Origin: JALYZC01 sp963725645
GTDB lineage: Bacteria; Actinomycetota; Thermoleophilia; Solirubrobacterales; Solirubrobacteraceae
Assembly (NCBI GenBank): GCA_963725645.1
Contig: CAVRZD010000006.1
Coordinates: 868,001 to 932,000 of the forward strand
Length of the DNA stretch: 64,000 bases
Direction of reading: 5' to 3'
In this document: positions 33,693-43,130 of the stretch, one piece after another
How positions within the stretch are numbered: position 1 is the first letter of the stretch
How the letters are laid out: each line of letters starts with the position of its first letter
Made by a program: the position numbers and the translations under genes
Notes under the pieces: generated by a model
What the model was told of the DNA's origin: nothing
The model's input: only the letters and a program-made list of their open reading frames with translations
The model's database searches: none

Positions 33693-34031
33693 TCAACGCG
33701 CGGGGACTCGCCGCGGATTCGTCCCGGGCTCGGGCGCCGCGCGGCGCGCGGGCCGCGGGATCAGGTCCGCCAGGCGCCGGTGATCGCGGAGCCGCACGCG
33801 CGCCGGGACCGCGTCGGGCAGCGGCAGCCCACCTCCGCGCGGCCCGCCGGAGTTGCGCGGGCGGACGCGGTCGTTGCCGCCGCCCCCGCCGCCGTCGCCC
33901 TCTTCGTCCCCCGGGCTCCAGGACGTCGTGGTGTCGCTGCGGAAGAAGAGCACCAGCATGACGCAGACGAGAATCAGCCCGAGCAGGTGCAGGCCCGCGA
34001 ACAACGCGACCAGCTTGACGTCGGCTGGCAT
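33693..34031 (-). CDS. small membrane protein, unknown function
   Basis: The 112-residue product has one N-terminal membrane helix (LVALFAGLHLLGLILVCVMLVLFF), then a Gly/Asp-rich linker and an Arg/Pro-rich tail without recognised domains. A TACTCT box on the minus strand (34038-34043) is 6 nt before ATG 34031, which supports that the gene is real. It is convergent with the MarR gene. Confidence 0.6.
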   Translation of the reverse strand: MPADVKLVALFAGLHLLGLILVCVMLVLFFRSDTTTSWSPGDEEGDGGGGGGNDRVRPRNSGGPRGGGLPLPDAVPARVRLRDHRRLADLIPRPARRAAPEPGTNPRRVPAR

Positions 34032-34095
34032 GTGCTCAGAGTAGCGCGCCGGGGACCCCGTCTGCGAGTGCTCCCGCTACCATCCCGAACCGCCG

Positions 34096-34809
34096 ATGGC
34101 CGCCTCGGACACCACCAGCCTGCAGGTCGACCGGCGCGAGCCCCAGGGCTCGCGCGCGACGCGCCGCCTGCGCCGGTCCGGCCGCGTTCCGGGCGTCGTC
34201 TACGGCGGCGGCGGCGACCCGATCACGTTCGAGGTCGACGCGCGCGTGCTGCGCAACGCGCTTGCCCACGGGGGCGCCGTGATCGACCTCAGCGTCGAGG
34301 ACGCAGCGGCCCAACCCGTCGTCGTCAAGGACGAGCAGCACCACCCGGTGACCGGAAGCCTGCTGCACGTCGATCTCCTGCGGGTTCGCCTCGATCGGAC
34401 CATCGAGGCGACCACGATCCTCGAGCTGGTCGGCGGCGAGGAGTCGCCGGGCGTGAAGGAAGGCGGCGTGCTCGAGCAGGTGACGCGCGAGCTCAACATC
34501 GAGGCGCTGCCGACCAACATCCCCGACACGATCGAGCACGACGTCTCGGGGATGGAGATGAACGACACGCTGACGCTGGCCTCGATCACCGCGCCCGACG
34601 GTGTGACGCTGCTCGACGACCTCGAGGAGACGGTCGTCGCCACGCTGTCCCCGCCGCGGGTGGAGGAGGAGCCCGAGGAGGAGATCGAGGAGGAGACGGA
34701 GCTGGTCGGCGAGGACGGCGAGCCCATCGAGGGCGAGCCCGCCGAGGGCGAGGCCGAGGCGCCGGCGGAGGGCGGCGGCGAGGCCGAGGGCGAGTCGGGC
34801 GGCGAGTAG
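34096..34809 (+). CDS. rplY: 50S ribosomal protein L25 (general stress protein Ctc)
   Basis: This 237-residue protein binds 5S rRNA in the 50S subunit. The N-terminal L25 domain has RREPQGSRATRRLRRSGRVPGVVYGGG and KDEQHHPVTGSLLHVDLLRV. The C-terminal TL5/Ctc beta domain has ELNIEALPTNIPDTIEHDVSGMEMND. It ends with a long Glu-rich tail, common in actinobacterial Ctc proteins. pth follows at once, as in most bacteria. Confidence 0.95.
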   Translation: MAASDTTSLQVDRREPQGSRATRRLRRSGRVPGVVYGGGGDPITFEVDARVLRNALAHGGAVIDLSVEDAAAQPVVVKDEQHHPVTGSLLHVDLLRVRLDRTIEATTILELVGGEESPGVKEGGVLEQVTRELNIEALPTNIPDTIEHDVSGMEMNDTLTLASITAPDGVTLLDDLEETVVATLSPPRVEEEPEEEIEEETELVGEDGEPIEGEPAEGEAEAPAEGGGEAEGESGGE

Positions 34810-34823
34810 GCCGGGGCCGGCCC

Positions 34824-35411
34824 CTGCGCCTGTTCGGCGGCGGTGCCCCCATCGACTGGCTCGTCGTCGGCCTGGGCAATCCGGGCGACCGCTACGCGGC
34901 CACGCGCCACAACGTCGGGTTCGAGGTCGCCGATGCGCTCGGCGAGCGCTGGCAGCTCGGGCGCCCGAGGAAGAAGTTCGGGGGCCTGCTGAGCGAGGGG
35001 CGCGCCGGTCCCGGCGGGCCGCGCGTGGCGATCCTGCGCCCGCAGACCTACATGAACGAGGCCGGCAACTCGGTCGGCCCGGCGCGCGGCTCCTTCAAGG
35101 TGCCGCTCGACCACGTGCTCGTGATCCACGACGAGATCGACCTGCCGTTCGGCGAGGTGCGCGCCCGCGTGGGCGGCGGCCTGGCGGGCCACAACGGCCT
35201 CAAGTCGGTCGCGCAGGGGCTCGGAAGCCGCGACTTCGCCCGCGTGCGCGTCGGCGTGGGGCGGCCCGACTCCACCGACCCCGACGTCGTCGCGTCCTAC
35301 GTCCTCTCGAAGTTCCGCGAGTCGCCCGCCGCGGTGCGGGAACTCGTCGACCGGGCGACCGACGCGGCCGAGCGGGTCGTCCTGGAGGGCGCGCCGCCTC
35401 TCCTGGAGTAA
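34824..35411 (+). CDS. pth: peptidyl-tRNA hydrolase
   Basis: This enzyme of about 195 residues releases peptides from peptidyl-tRNA lost by stalled ribosomes. It shows WLVVGLGNPGDRYAATRHNVGFE (catalytic His), LRPQTYMNEAGNSV, VIHDEIDLPFGEVRAR and GGGLAGHNGLKSV. The frame between the rplY stop and the first motif has no ATG, GTG or TTG; the only near-standard starts are CTG 34824 and CTG 34830. The start given is therefore a guess, or a base has been lost or changed near the start. Confidence 0.92.
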   Translation: MRLFGGGAPIDWLVVGLGNPGDRYAATRHNVGFEVADALGERWQLGRPRKKFGGLLSEGRAGPGGPRVAILRPQTYMNEAGNSVGPARGSFKVPLDHVLVIHDEIDLPFGEVRARVGGGLAGHNGLKSVAQGLGSRDFARVRVGVGRPDSTDPDVVASYVLSKFRESPAAVRELVDRATDAAERVVLEGAPPLLE

Positions 35412-35447
35412 TACCTGCTGGTCCGTGATAACGTACGCCCGTCCGCT

Positions 35448-36212
35448 ATGACGCACACACGAGATTGGAACGCCGCCTCCTACGCGCGCACCGCCGCGCC
35501 GGTCGAGGCGTTCGGGCAGAAGCTGATCGACCGGCTCGACCTGCGCGGCGACGAGACGGTCCTCGACGCCGGCTGCGGCACGGGCGGAGTGACCGAGCAG
35601 CTGATCGCGCGGGTGCCGCGGGGACGCGTGATCGGCGTCGACGGGTCGCCGTCGATGATCGAGCGCGCCCGCGAGCGGCTGGGTCCGGGCGTCGACCTGC
35701 GCGTCGGCGACCTCCTCGAGCTCGAGCTCGACGAGCCCGTCGACGTGGTCTTCTCCAGCGCGACGTTCCACTGGATCGCCGACCATGACCGGCTGTTCGC
35801 CCGCCTGTACGCGGCGCTAGGGCCCGGCGGGCGGCTGCTGGCCCAGTGCGGCGGCGCGGGCAACATCGCGACGGTGCTCGACGCGCTCGACGTCGTCACC
35901 GCCGAGCCGGCGTTCGCGCCGCACTTCGCCGGGTGGCCGGGCCCGTGGAACTACGCCGGCCCGGAGGAGACCGTCGAGCGGCTGGGGCGCGCCGGGTTCA
36001 CCGACGCGCGGGCGGGCCTGCACGACGAGCCGGTCGCGCCCGAGGACCCGCCCGAGTACTTCGCGACGATCATGCTCGGCTCGCACCTCGAGCGCCTGCC
36101 CGCGGAGCTCCGCGACGGGTTCGTGGACCGCGTGCTCGCCGAGTTGGATGAGCCGGTGACCGTGGAATATGTTCGGCTGACCATGTCGGCGCGAACACCC
36201 ACGACGGCGTGA
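35448..36212 (+). CDS. class I SAM-dependent methyltransferase
   Basis: This 254-residue methyltransferase resembles trans-aconitate 2-methyltransferases. It begins THTRDWNAASYARTAAPVEAFGQ, with SAM motif I VLDAGCGTGGVTEQL, VIGVDGSPSMIERARERLG, the post-II VDVVFSSATFHWIADHDRLF and LGPGGRLLAQCGG. The substrate is not known; trans-aconitate is only the nearest family analogy. It overlaps the VOC gene (GTGA). Confidence 0.88.
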   Translation: MTHTRDWNAASYARTAAPVEAFGQKLIDRLDLRGDETVLDAGCGTGGVTEQLIARVPRGRVIGVDGSPSMIERARERLGPGVDLRVGDLLELELDEPVDVVFSSATFHWIADHDRLFARLYAALGPGGRLLAQCGGAGNIATVLDALDVVTAEPAFAPHFAGWPGPWNYAGPEETVERLGRAGFTDARAGLHDEPVAPEDPPEYFATIMLGSHLERLPAELRDGFVDRVLAELDEPVTVEYVRLTMSARTPTTA

Positions 36213-36649
36213 GCTCGGCCGCCGGGCCGCTCGGATCGAAGTTCAGCCACCTCGACCTCGTCGTCTCCGACCTCGACCGCAGCCTCGAGTTCTACGGGGG
36301 CCTGCTCGAGCCGCTGGGCTGGACACGCGTCCGCGAGATCGAGGGCGAGCGGGGGGAGCGGGTGGTCTACCGCTCCGTGCCCGGGTCGTGGACCGCGCTC
36401 GGGCTGCGCGAGAAGCGCTCCGACGCCCACGGCGTGCCCTTCGACCGCTACGCCGTCGGCGTGCACCACATCTGTTTCGACGTCGACTCCCGCGCCGCGG
36501 TCGACGAACGCGCCGCCTGGCTGCGCGAGGTCGGCGCGGAGATCGAGAGCGGCCCGCGGGAGCACGGCTACACCCCCGGCTACTACGCGGTGTTCTTCCT
36601 CGATCCCGACGGGATCAAGCTCGAGCTGCTGCACCGTCCGGTGGACTAG
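36209..36649 (+). CDS. VOC (glyoxalase/bleomycin resistance) family protein
   Basis: This 146-residue protein with a paired beta-alpha-beta-beta-beta fold has KFSHLDLVVSDLDRSLEFYGGLLEPLGW in the first half and VGVHHICFDVDSRAAVDERA and VFFLDPDGIKLELLHRP in the second. His and Glu metal ligands are present (H in FSHLD, H in VHHI, E in KLELL). Substrate unknown. It overlaps the methyltransferase gene and lies 5 bases before the AlkZ-like gene. Confidence 0.88.
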   Translation: MSSAAGPLGSKFSHLDLVVSDLDRSLEFYGGLLEPLGWTRVREIEGERGERVVYRSVPGSWTALGLREKRSDAHGVPFDRYAVGVHHICFDVDSRAAVDERAAWLREVGAEIESGPREHGYTPGYYAVFFLDPDGIKLELLHRPVD

Positions 36650-36654
36650 CCGGC

Positions 36655-37719
36655 GTGGCCTCGCTTCGCCGGACGCGCGCCGCGAGGCAGCTCCTGCACC
36701 GGCCGGCCGGGCTGGCGCCCGCCGAGGTCGTTCGCCGGCTGCTCGCCGTGCAGGCGCAGGACCTCCCGGCGGGCCGCCGCGCGCTACGCGCCCGCACCAA
36801 AGGCCTCACGGCGGACTCGGTGAACGCCGCGCTCTGCGACGAGCGCTCCGTCGTCCGGGGCTGGCTCGGCCGCGGGACGCTGCACATGGTCGCGGCGGAG
36901 GACTATCCGTGGATGCTCGCGCTGACGGCCCCGACGCAGGCCGCCGACACGCGGCGGCGCCTGGCGGAGGAGGGGGTCTCCGAGGACGATGCGGATCACG
37001 CCATGCGCATCGTCGAAGCGGCGCTCGCCGACGAGGGCCCGTTGACGCGTCGAGAGCTCGCCGCGCGGGTCGCCGCGCGCGGCATCGCGACCGAGGGCCA
37101 GGCCATGCCGCACCTGCTCCGCCGCACCGTGTTGCGCGGGATCGCCGTGCTCGGCCCGCTGCGCGGCGCGCAGCAGGCGGTCGCGCTCGCGCGGGACTGG
37201 CTGGGGGCCGTGCCGACCGCGAGCCTCGACGGCGCCGAGCGCGACGCCGCGCTGGCCGAGCTGGCACGTCGCTACCTCGCCGGCCACGGCCCGGCGTCCG
37301 ACCGCGACCTCGCCTACTGGGGCGGCCTGCCGCTCCGCGACGCGCGGGCCGGCCTGCAGGCCATCGCCGCCGAGCTGGCCCAGCGCGCCGACGGCCTCGT
37401 GGACCTCGCGGCCGGCGCCGACGGCGAGCGCCGCACCGGCGCTCGGCTGCTGCCGGTGTTCGACGCGTACCTGCTGGGCTGGAAGGACCGGACGTTCGCC
37501 GTCGCGCCCGCGCACGGGCCGCGGATCTACGTGGGCGGCCTCATCGGGCCCGCGGCCGCGGTCGACGGCCGCGTGGTCGGGACGTGGCGCGCCACGCGGC
37601 GCGACGGCCGCCTGGCGCTCGACGTCGAGCCCTTCGCGGCGCTGTCGACCCGGGCCGAGGCCGGGCTGCGGCGCGAGGCAGCCGACCTCGCGCGGTTCGA
37701 GGGCCTCGAGCTCGCGTGA
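36655..37719 (+). CDS. AlkZ-like winged-helix protein (DNA glycosylase family)
   Basis: This 354-residue winged-helix protein is of the HTH_42 family (AlkZ/AlkX). Near the N-terminus it has LLAVQAQDLPAGRRALRAR, with the QxQ (Q-A-Q) motif that is catalytic in AlkZ glycosylases, followed by WLGRGTLHMVAAEDYPWML. The middle includes YLAGHGPASDRDLAYWGGL and the end RLLPVFDAYLLGWKDR. AlkZ excises interstrand cross-links and bulky N-alkyl purines; family membership is clear but the actual lesion is inferred. It precedes mfd, a repair gene, on the same strand. Confidence 0.88.
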   Translation: MASLRRTRAARQLLHRPAGLAPAEVVRRLLAVQAQDLPAGRRALRARTKGLTADSVNAALCDERSVVRGWLGRGTLHMVAAEDYPWMLALTAPTQAADTRRRLAEEGVSEDDADHAMRIVEAALADEGPLTRRELAARVAARGIATEGQAMPHLLRRTVLRGIAVLGPLRGAQQAVALARDWLGAVPTASLDGAERDAALAELARRYLAGHGPASDRDLAYWGGLPLRDARAGLQAIAAELAQRADGLVDLAAGADGERRTGARLLPVFDAYLLGWKDRTFAVAPAHGPRIYVGGLIGPAAAVDGRVVGTWRATRRDGRLALDVEPFAALSTRAEAGLRREAADLARFEGLELA

Positions 37720-37794
37720 GACGCGATGGGGGCGGCTCGGCCCCCGCCTAGAATGGACCGGGCCGCGCCCCGCGCGGTCGCTGCGCGTGCCTAC

Positions 37795-40700
37795 ATGCCC
37801 CTGAGATCCCTCCTCGTCAACGCCTCCGACCACCCGTCGACCTCCGCGCTCGCGCGCGACGGTGGGAGGGCGTTCGTGTCACCGTCGCTGCGCGCCTACC
37901 TGATCGCGGCGCTCGCGGACGGCGCGCCGGACGAGCCCGTGATCGTTGTGGCGGGCGACGACCGCAGCGCCCGGGACCTGGCGGCGGACCTGAAGGCGTG
38001 GCTGGAGCCGCGGGCCGTGCGCTTCTACCCCTCGCGCGGGGTGGCCTACGAGTCCCACCTCGCGCCGCCGCCGCACCTCGTCGGCCTGCGGGTCGCGGCG
38101 CTCGATGCGCTGCTCGGCGCGGAGGCGCCGGTGGTGGTGGCCAGCGCGGTGGCGCTGTCGGAGAAGGTGCCCGACCCGGCGCTGCGGCCCCACGGCCTTC
38201 GCCTCGCGCGCGGCGACCTCGTGGACCTCGACGAGCTCGCCGCCGACCTCGTGGCCGCGGGCTACGAGCGCGTGGAGCAGGTCGACGATCGCGGGCAGTT
38301 CGCCGTGCGCGGCGGCCTGCTCGACCTCTTCCCGGCCACCGAGGAGCGGGCCGTCCGCATCGACCTCTTCGACGTCGAGATCGAATCGCTGCGCTGGTTC
38401 TCGACGTTCACGCAGCGCTCGCTGGGCGAGGCGGAGGTGGTGGAGATCGCCCCTGCCGCGGAGCTCGCGCCCGAGCACCGCGAGCTGGCCGAGATCGCGG
38501 CACTCGAGGACGCCGACGAACGCCCGGACGTCGCCGAGCTGCTGCCGGTCGAGAGCTTCCGCGCCGTGCTCGATCTCGCCCCCGAGCCGGCGCGCGTACT
38601 GGTGGCGGCCGAGGAGGACGTGGACCCGGCCCTCGACGACCTCTGGCAGGACGTCACCGCCGCCTTCCACGACGACGACGCGCACCACCTCTACGTCAGC
38701 CCCGACGCCGTGCGCGCCGGCCTCGACGCGCGCACGCACGTGCGGCTCACGTCGGTTGCGGGCGGGCACGCTGTCGAGTTCCAGGCGCAGGCCGCCGACA
38801 CCGCCGCGCGGTCGGTGCGCGACGCCGAGCCGGTGCTCGAGAAGCTCGTGCGCTCCGGGTATCGCACGGTGGTGACGTGGGGCCGGCGCGGCGAGGGCGA
38901 ACGCGCCGCGTTCAACCTCGACCGCGTCGTGCCCGCCTGGCTCGACGACGCCGGGGTACCGGGGCCCGGCCTCAGCTTCGCCGCGGCGAGCCTGCGCGAC
39001 GGCTTCGTCGCCGCCGGCCTGAAGCTCGCCGTGATCCCCGCCCACCGGCTGGTCCGCCGCCGGCGCGCGGAGCGCCAGGAGCGGCCGCGCCGCGGCGCAC
39101 TGCGGTCGTTCGCCGACCTGCGCACCGGCGACATCGTGGTGCACGAGGACCACGGCGTCGCGCGCTTCGCCGGCTTCGACACGAAGACCGTCAGCGGCGT
39201 GACCCGCGACTACCTCGACCTCGAGTTCCAGGGCTCCGACCGTGTGTTCATGCCCACCGAGCAGCTCGCCAAGATCTCCCGGTACGTGGGGGCGGGGGCC
39301 GAGCACCCAGCGCTGTCCAAGCTCGGCGGGGTGCGGTGGGAGCAGCTCAAGGCGCGCGCCCGGCGCGCGGCGCAGGAGCTGGCGGGCGAGCTGCTCAACC
39401 TCTACGCCGAGCGCCGCCGCCGCAGCGGCCACCGCTTCCCGGGAGACGGCGACTGGCAGCGCGACTTCGAGGCCGCCTTCCCCTACCAGGAGACCCCCGA
39501 CCAGCGCGACGCGATCGAGGCGGTCAAGGAGGACATGGAGGCGCCGCGGCCGATGGACCGCCTGATCTGCGGCGACGTCGGCTATGGCAAGACGGAGGTG
39601 GCGCTGCGGGCGGCCTTCAAGTCCGCCGCCGAGGGCAAGCAGGTGATGATGCTCGTGCCGACGACGATCCTCGCCCAGCAGCACTACGGCACCTTCGCCG
39701 AACGGCTTCGCGACTACCCCTTCACGATCGAGCAGGTCTCGCGCTTCCGCCCGCCCAAGGAGCGGGACGCCGCGGTGGCCGGATTCGCCGACGGGCGCGT
39801 GGACATCCTCATCGGCACGCATCGCCTGCTGTCGCGCGACGTGCGCGCTAAGGACCTCGGGTTGCTGATCGTGGACGAGGAGCAGCGCTTCGGCGTCAAG
39901 CAGAAGGAGCTGCTGCGCCAGCTGCGCCTGCGGGTCGACGTGATCTCCCTGTCGGCCACGCCGATCCCGCGGACGCTGCAGATGTCCCTCGCCGGCCTGC
40001 GCGAAATCTCGATAATCGAGACGCCGCCCGAGGGCCGGCGGCCGGTGCGCACGTACGTGGGGGAGTACGACGAAGCGCTGGTCCGCGGCGCGCTCGAGCG
40101 CGAGGCGCAGCGCGGCGGCCAGGCGTTCTTCCTGCACAACCGGGTCGAGACGATCGACGAGACGGCGGCGCGGCTGCGCGGGCTGTGCCCGGACCTGCGC
40201 TTCGTCGTCGCCCACGGCCAGATGGAGGAGCGCACGCTCGAGCGGCGGATGCTCGAGTTCCTGCGCGGCGACGGTGACGTGCTCGTGTGCACGAGCATCA
40301 TCGAGTCGGGACTCGACATCCCGCAGGCCAACACGCTCATCGTCGAGGACGCGCAGGCGTTCGGGCTGGCCCAGCTCTACCAGATCCGCGGCCGGGTCGG
40401 CCGCAGCCGCGAGCGCGCGTACGCCTACCTGCTGTACCCCAGCGCTGGAGCGCTATCAGCCTTTGCAGCGCAGCGTTTGTCCGCGCTGTCGGACTTCACC
40501 GAGCTGGGCTCGGGCGTGAAGATCGCGCTGCGCGACCTCGAGATCCGCGGCGCGGGCAACCTGCTCGGCGACGAGCAATCGGGGCACGTGGCGGCGCTCG
40601 GCTTCGAGCTGTACATGCAGATGCTCGACGAGGCCGTGCGCGGGGCGCAGGGCGGCGCGGCCGACGAGGAGCCCGAGCCGGTGCGCCTCGACGTCGACGT

Positions 40701-41130
40701 CGACGCCTACGTCCCGGTCGACTACATCCCCTACGAGCAGGCCAAGGTCGAGGTCCACCGCCGCGTCGCCGCCGCGCGCGACGTGCCCGAGCTCGACGAG
40801 CTCGCGGCCGAGCTCGAGGACCGTTTTGGCCCGCCGCCCGAGCCGCTGGCGAACCTCCTGGAGCTGCAGCGCGCGCGGATCAAGCTCGGGCGCGCCGGCG
40901 CGCGAACCGTGTCCTTCCGGCAGGGCCGCCTGGCGGTGACGCCGATCGAGCTGGACCGCGCGCAGGCCGAGCGCCTGCGCGCCAAGAGCCCCGACGCGCT
41001 GTACGAGGCCGGCCGGTCCCAGCTCTCGCTGCGGATTCCCGACGACCCGGCCCGGCGCTTCCCGGTCGTGGTCGCGCTCGCGGACGCACTGCTGGAGGCG
41101 CTGCGAGAGCCGGAGGCCGCCGCCGCCTAG
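37795..41130 (+). CDS. mfd: transcription-repair coupling factor Mfd
   Basis: This 1111-residue protein removes stalled RNA polymerase and recruits UvrA. In order: the N-terminal UvrB-homology modules, an RNA polymerase-interacting (CarD-like) segment around FADLRTGDIVVHEDHGVARFAG, Walker A GDVGYGKTEVALRA near residue 594, the helicase box VDEEQRFGVKQKELL, SATPIPRTLQMSLAG, TSIIESGLDIPQANT and QIRGRVGRSRERAYAYLL. The C-terminal TRCF domain is complete. ATG 37795 is used; an in-frame ATG at 37753 would add 14 residues. A TAGAAT box lies at 37749-37754. Confidence 0.97.
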   Translation: MPLRSLLVNASDHPSTSALARDGGRAFVSPSLRAYLIAALADGAPDEPVIVVAGDDRSARDLAADLKAWLEPRAVRFYPSRGVAYESHLAPPPHLVGLRVAALDALLGAEAPVVVASAVALSEKVPDPALRPHGLRLARGDLVDLDELAADLVAAGYERVEQVDDRGQFAVRGGLLDLFPATEERAVRIDLFDVEIESLRWFSTFTQRSLGEAEVVEIAPAAELAPEHRELAEIAALEDADERPDVAELLPVESFRAVLDLAPEPARVLVAAEEDVDPALDDLWQDVTAAFHDDDAHHLYVSPDAVRAGLDARTHVRLTSVAGGHAVEFQAQAADTAARSVRDAEPVLEKLVRSGYRTVVTWGRRGEGERAAFNLDRVVPAWLDDAGVPGPGLSFAAASLRDGFVAAGLKLAVIPAHRLVRRRRAERQERPRRGALRSFADLRTGDIVVHEDHGVARFAGFDTKTVSGVTRDYLDLEFQGSDRVFMPTEQLAKISRYVGAGAEHPALSKLGGVRWEQLKARARRAAQELAGELLNLYAERRRRSGHRFPGDGDWQRDFEAAFPYQETPDQRDAIEAVKEDMEAPRPMDRLICGDVGYGKTEVALRAAFKSAAEGKQVMMLVPTTILAQQHYGTFAERLRDYPFTIEQVSRFRPPKERDAAVAGFADGRVDILIGTHRLLSRDVRAKDLGLLIVDEEQRFGVKQKELLRQLRLRVDVISLSATPIPRTLQMSLAGLREISIIETPPEGRRPVRTYVGEYDEALVRGALEREAQRGGQAFFLHNRVETIDETAARLRGLCPDLRFVVAHGQMEERTLERRMLEFLRGDGDVLVCTSIIESGLDIPQANTLIVEDAQAFGLAQLYQIRGRVGRSRERAYAYLLYPSAGALSAFAAQRLSALSDFTELGSGVKIALRDLEIRGAGNLLGDEQSGHVAALGFELYMQMLDEAVRGAQGGAADEEPEPVRLDVDVDAYVPVDYIPYEQAKVEVHRRVAAARDVPELDELAAELEDRFGPPPEPLANLLELQRARIKLGRAGARTVSFRQGRLAVTPIELDRAQAERLRAKSPDALYEAGRSQLSLRIPDDPARRFPVVVALADALLEALREPEAAAA

Positions 41131-41197
41131 CTTTATCCGGCGCGCGGCCAGGTGGTTACCCCTCATTTACCCGATATCGCTACGATCCTCGCCTCGC

Positions 41198-42436
41198 GTG
41201 GCCAGTCCTCGTCGCATCATCTCGGCGCTCGGCGCCTTTTTTGTGCTCGCTCTCCTGCTCGCCGCCTGCGGCGGCGTGCCGGGCAACGGCGTCGCGCGCG
41301 TGGACGACACCGTCATCAAGAAGTCCACCTTCGACCACTGGATCGCCGTGGCCGCGCTGTCCTCGCAGCCGCCGGGGAGCGCCGGTGCCGTGACGGTCCC
41401 CGATGCGCCCAAGTACACGAAGTGCATCGCGGCGAAGCGCACGCAGCAGCCCAAGCCGACCGCCGGCCAGCCCCAGCAGACCGACGCGCAACTCAAGGCC
41501 GCCTGCGAGCAGGACTACAAGAGCCTGCAGGAGCAGGTGATGCAGTTCCTGATCTCCGCCCAGTGGATCCAGGGCGAGGCCTCGGACCTCGGGATCCACG
41601 TCTCCGACAAGGACGTTCAGAAGGAGTTCCAGAAGCAGAAGAAGCAGTCGTTCCCGCGGGAGGCCGACTACCAGGCCTTCCTCAAGTCCTCGGGGATGTC
41701 GCAGAAGGACATCCTGCTGCGGGTGAAGCTCGACCTGCTCTCGAACAAGATCCGCGACAAGGTGACCAAGGGGAAGAACAAGGTCACCGAGAAGCAGATC
41801 GTCGCCTACTACAACTCCAACAAGTCGCGCTTCGGCCAGCCCCAGCGCCGCGACCTCCTCGTCGTGCTGACCAAGACCCAGGCCAACGCGAACAAGGCGA
41901 AGGCGGCGCTCTCGAGCGGCCAGAGCTTTGCCAGCGTGGCGAAGAAGTACTCGATCGACGACGCGTCCAAGGCCCAGGGCGGCAAGCTGACCGTCAGCAA
42001 GGGCCAGCAGGAGCAGGCGCTCGACAGCGCCGTCTTCGCCGCCAAGCCAGGCGTCGTCGTGGGCCCGGTCAAGACCCAGTTCGGCTACTACGTCTTCAAG
42101 GTCACGAAGAACACGGCCGGGACCCAGCAGACGCTGGACCAAGCGCGCACGTCGATCAAGAGCCTGCTCACGACCCAGGGCCAGCAGAAGGCACTGCAGG
42201 ACTTCGTCAAGAAGTTCCAGAAGAAGTGGAAGGGCCGCACGGATTGCCGCAAGGGCTACGTCGTGCAGACGTGCAACAACGCCCCGAAGCAGAACACGAC
42301 GTCCACGGGCGCGCCCGGCGCGGTGCCCCAGCAGGGCGGCGCGCAGCAGGGCGGTGCCCAGCAGGTGCCCCAGCAGGGCGGCGCGCAGCAGGTGCCGCAG
42401 CAGGGCGGCGCGCAGCAGGTTCCCGCGCAGCCGTAG
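41198..42436 (+). CDS. parvulin-type peptidylprolyl isomerase lipoprotein (PpiC/SurA-like)
   Basis: This 412-residue secreted chaperone begins with a lipoprotein signal peptide ending LLLAAC (lipobox, Cys24). A SurA-N-like helical part follows (VARVDDTVIKKSTFDHWI, EQVMQFLISAQWIQGEASDLG), then the rotamase domain at about residues 200-300 with KYSIDDASKAQGG, FAAKPGVVVGPVKTQFGYYVFKV. The tail is a Gln/Gly/Pro repeat. It would fold secreted proteins at the outer face of the membrane. GTG 41198 follows a TACGAT box by 11 nt. Confidence 0.93.
   Translation: MASPRRIISALGAFFVLALLLAACGGVPGNGVARVDDTVIKKSTFDHWIAVAALSSQPPGSAGAVTVPDAPKYTKCIAAKRTQQPKPTAGQPQQTDAQLKAACEQDYKSLQEQVMQFLISAQWIQGEASDLGIHVSDKDVQKEFQKQKKQSFPREADYQAFLKSSGMSQKDILLRVKLDLLSNKIRDKVTKGKNKVTEKQIVAYYNSNKSRFGQPQRRDLLVVLTKTQANANKAKAALSSGQSFASVAKKYSIDDASKAQGGKLTVSKGQQEQALDSAVFAAKPGVVVGPVKTQFGYYVFKVTKNTAGTQQTLDQARTSIKSLLTTQGQQKALQDFVKKFQKKWKGRTDCRKGYVVQTCNNAPKQNTTSTGAPGAVPQQGGAQQGGAQQVPQQGGAQQVPQQGGAQQVPAQP
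42321..42433 (+). repeat. in-gene repeat encoding PQQGGAQQ-type units
   Basis: Tandem, imperfect copies of a 24-30 base unit (core CAGCAGGGCGGCGCGCAGCAGGT in variants) encode repeated PQQGGAQQV units at the C-terminus of the PpiC lipoprotein. Repeat number may vary between strains. It is low-complexity and probably an unstructured linker. Confidence 0.8.
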
Positions 42437-42446
42437 TCTTCGCGCC

Positions 42447-43130
42447 GTGACGCGGCCGGAGATCCTCTCGGCGCTGGATGCGCTGGACACGATTACCCGC
42501 CGGCTGCGCCGCGAGTGCCCGTGGGATCGCGAGCAGGACGAGCGCTCGATCGTGCCGCACACCGTCGAGGAGGCCTATGAGCTCGCCGACGCCGCCGAGC
42601 GCGGCGACGACGGCAAGCTGCTGGACGAGCTGGGCGACGTGCTCTTCCAGGTCCACTTCCTGTCGCTGCTGATGGAGGAGCGCGGCGCCGGCGACCTCGC
42701 GGCGGTCGCCGAGCACTGCCGCCAGAAGCTGATCCGCCGCCACCCGCACGTGTTCGGGGACGTCGAGGCCGAGACCGCCGGGGAGGTGCTCGCGAACTGG
42801 GATCAGATCAAGCGGGCCGAGGCCGGCCGCGAGCCCGGCGTGTTCGGCGAGGTCCCGGAGAACCTCCCCGGGCCGCTCTACGCCCGCAAGCTGCAGCGTC
42901 GCGCCGCGTCCGCGGCCCGTCACGAGGCGGCCGAGGATCCGGGCGCGGCCCTCGCCCGCCTCGACGCCGCCGACGACCAGGCGCGTGCCGAGGCGCTCGG
43001 CGACGCGCTGTTCGCGCTCGTGGACGTCGCCCGCCGCGAGCGCATCGACCCAGAGCTCGCGCTGCGTGCGGCCGCCGACCGCTTCCGCGCCCGCGTCGAG
43101 GCCAACCACGAGACCACGAGGCGCCCGTGA
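42447..43130 (+). CDS. mazG: MazG family nucleoside triphosphate pyrophosphohydrolase
   Basis: This 227-residue NTP pyrophosphohydrolase cleaves non-canonical NTPs. It has the MazG core CPWDREQDERSIVPHTVEEAYELADAAERGD and LLDELGDVLFQVHFL (EExxE...ExxD metal sites), followed by RRHPHVFGDVEAETAGEVLANWDQIK. A second, weaker half (ALGDALFALVDVARRERIDPELALRAAADRFRARV) completes the usual tandem arrangement. GTG 42447 is used. The stop overlaps the eno start. Confidence 0.94.
   Translation: MTRPEILSALDALDTITRRLRRECPWDREQDERSIVPHTVEEAYELADAAERGDDGKLLDELGDVLFQVHFLSLLMEERGAGDLAAVAEHCRQKLIRRHPHVFGDVEAETAGEVLANWDQIKRAEAGREPGVFGEVPENLPGPLYARKLQRRAASAARHEAAEDPGAALARLDAADDQARAEALGDALFALVDVARRERIDPELALRAAADRFRARVEANHETTRRP

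Noticed and set aside
37879..40215. A 778-codon open frame antisense to mfd
   Set aside because: mfd on the plus strand has full family motifs; the antisense product has no recognisable domain.
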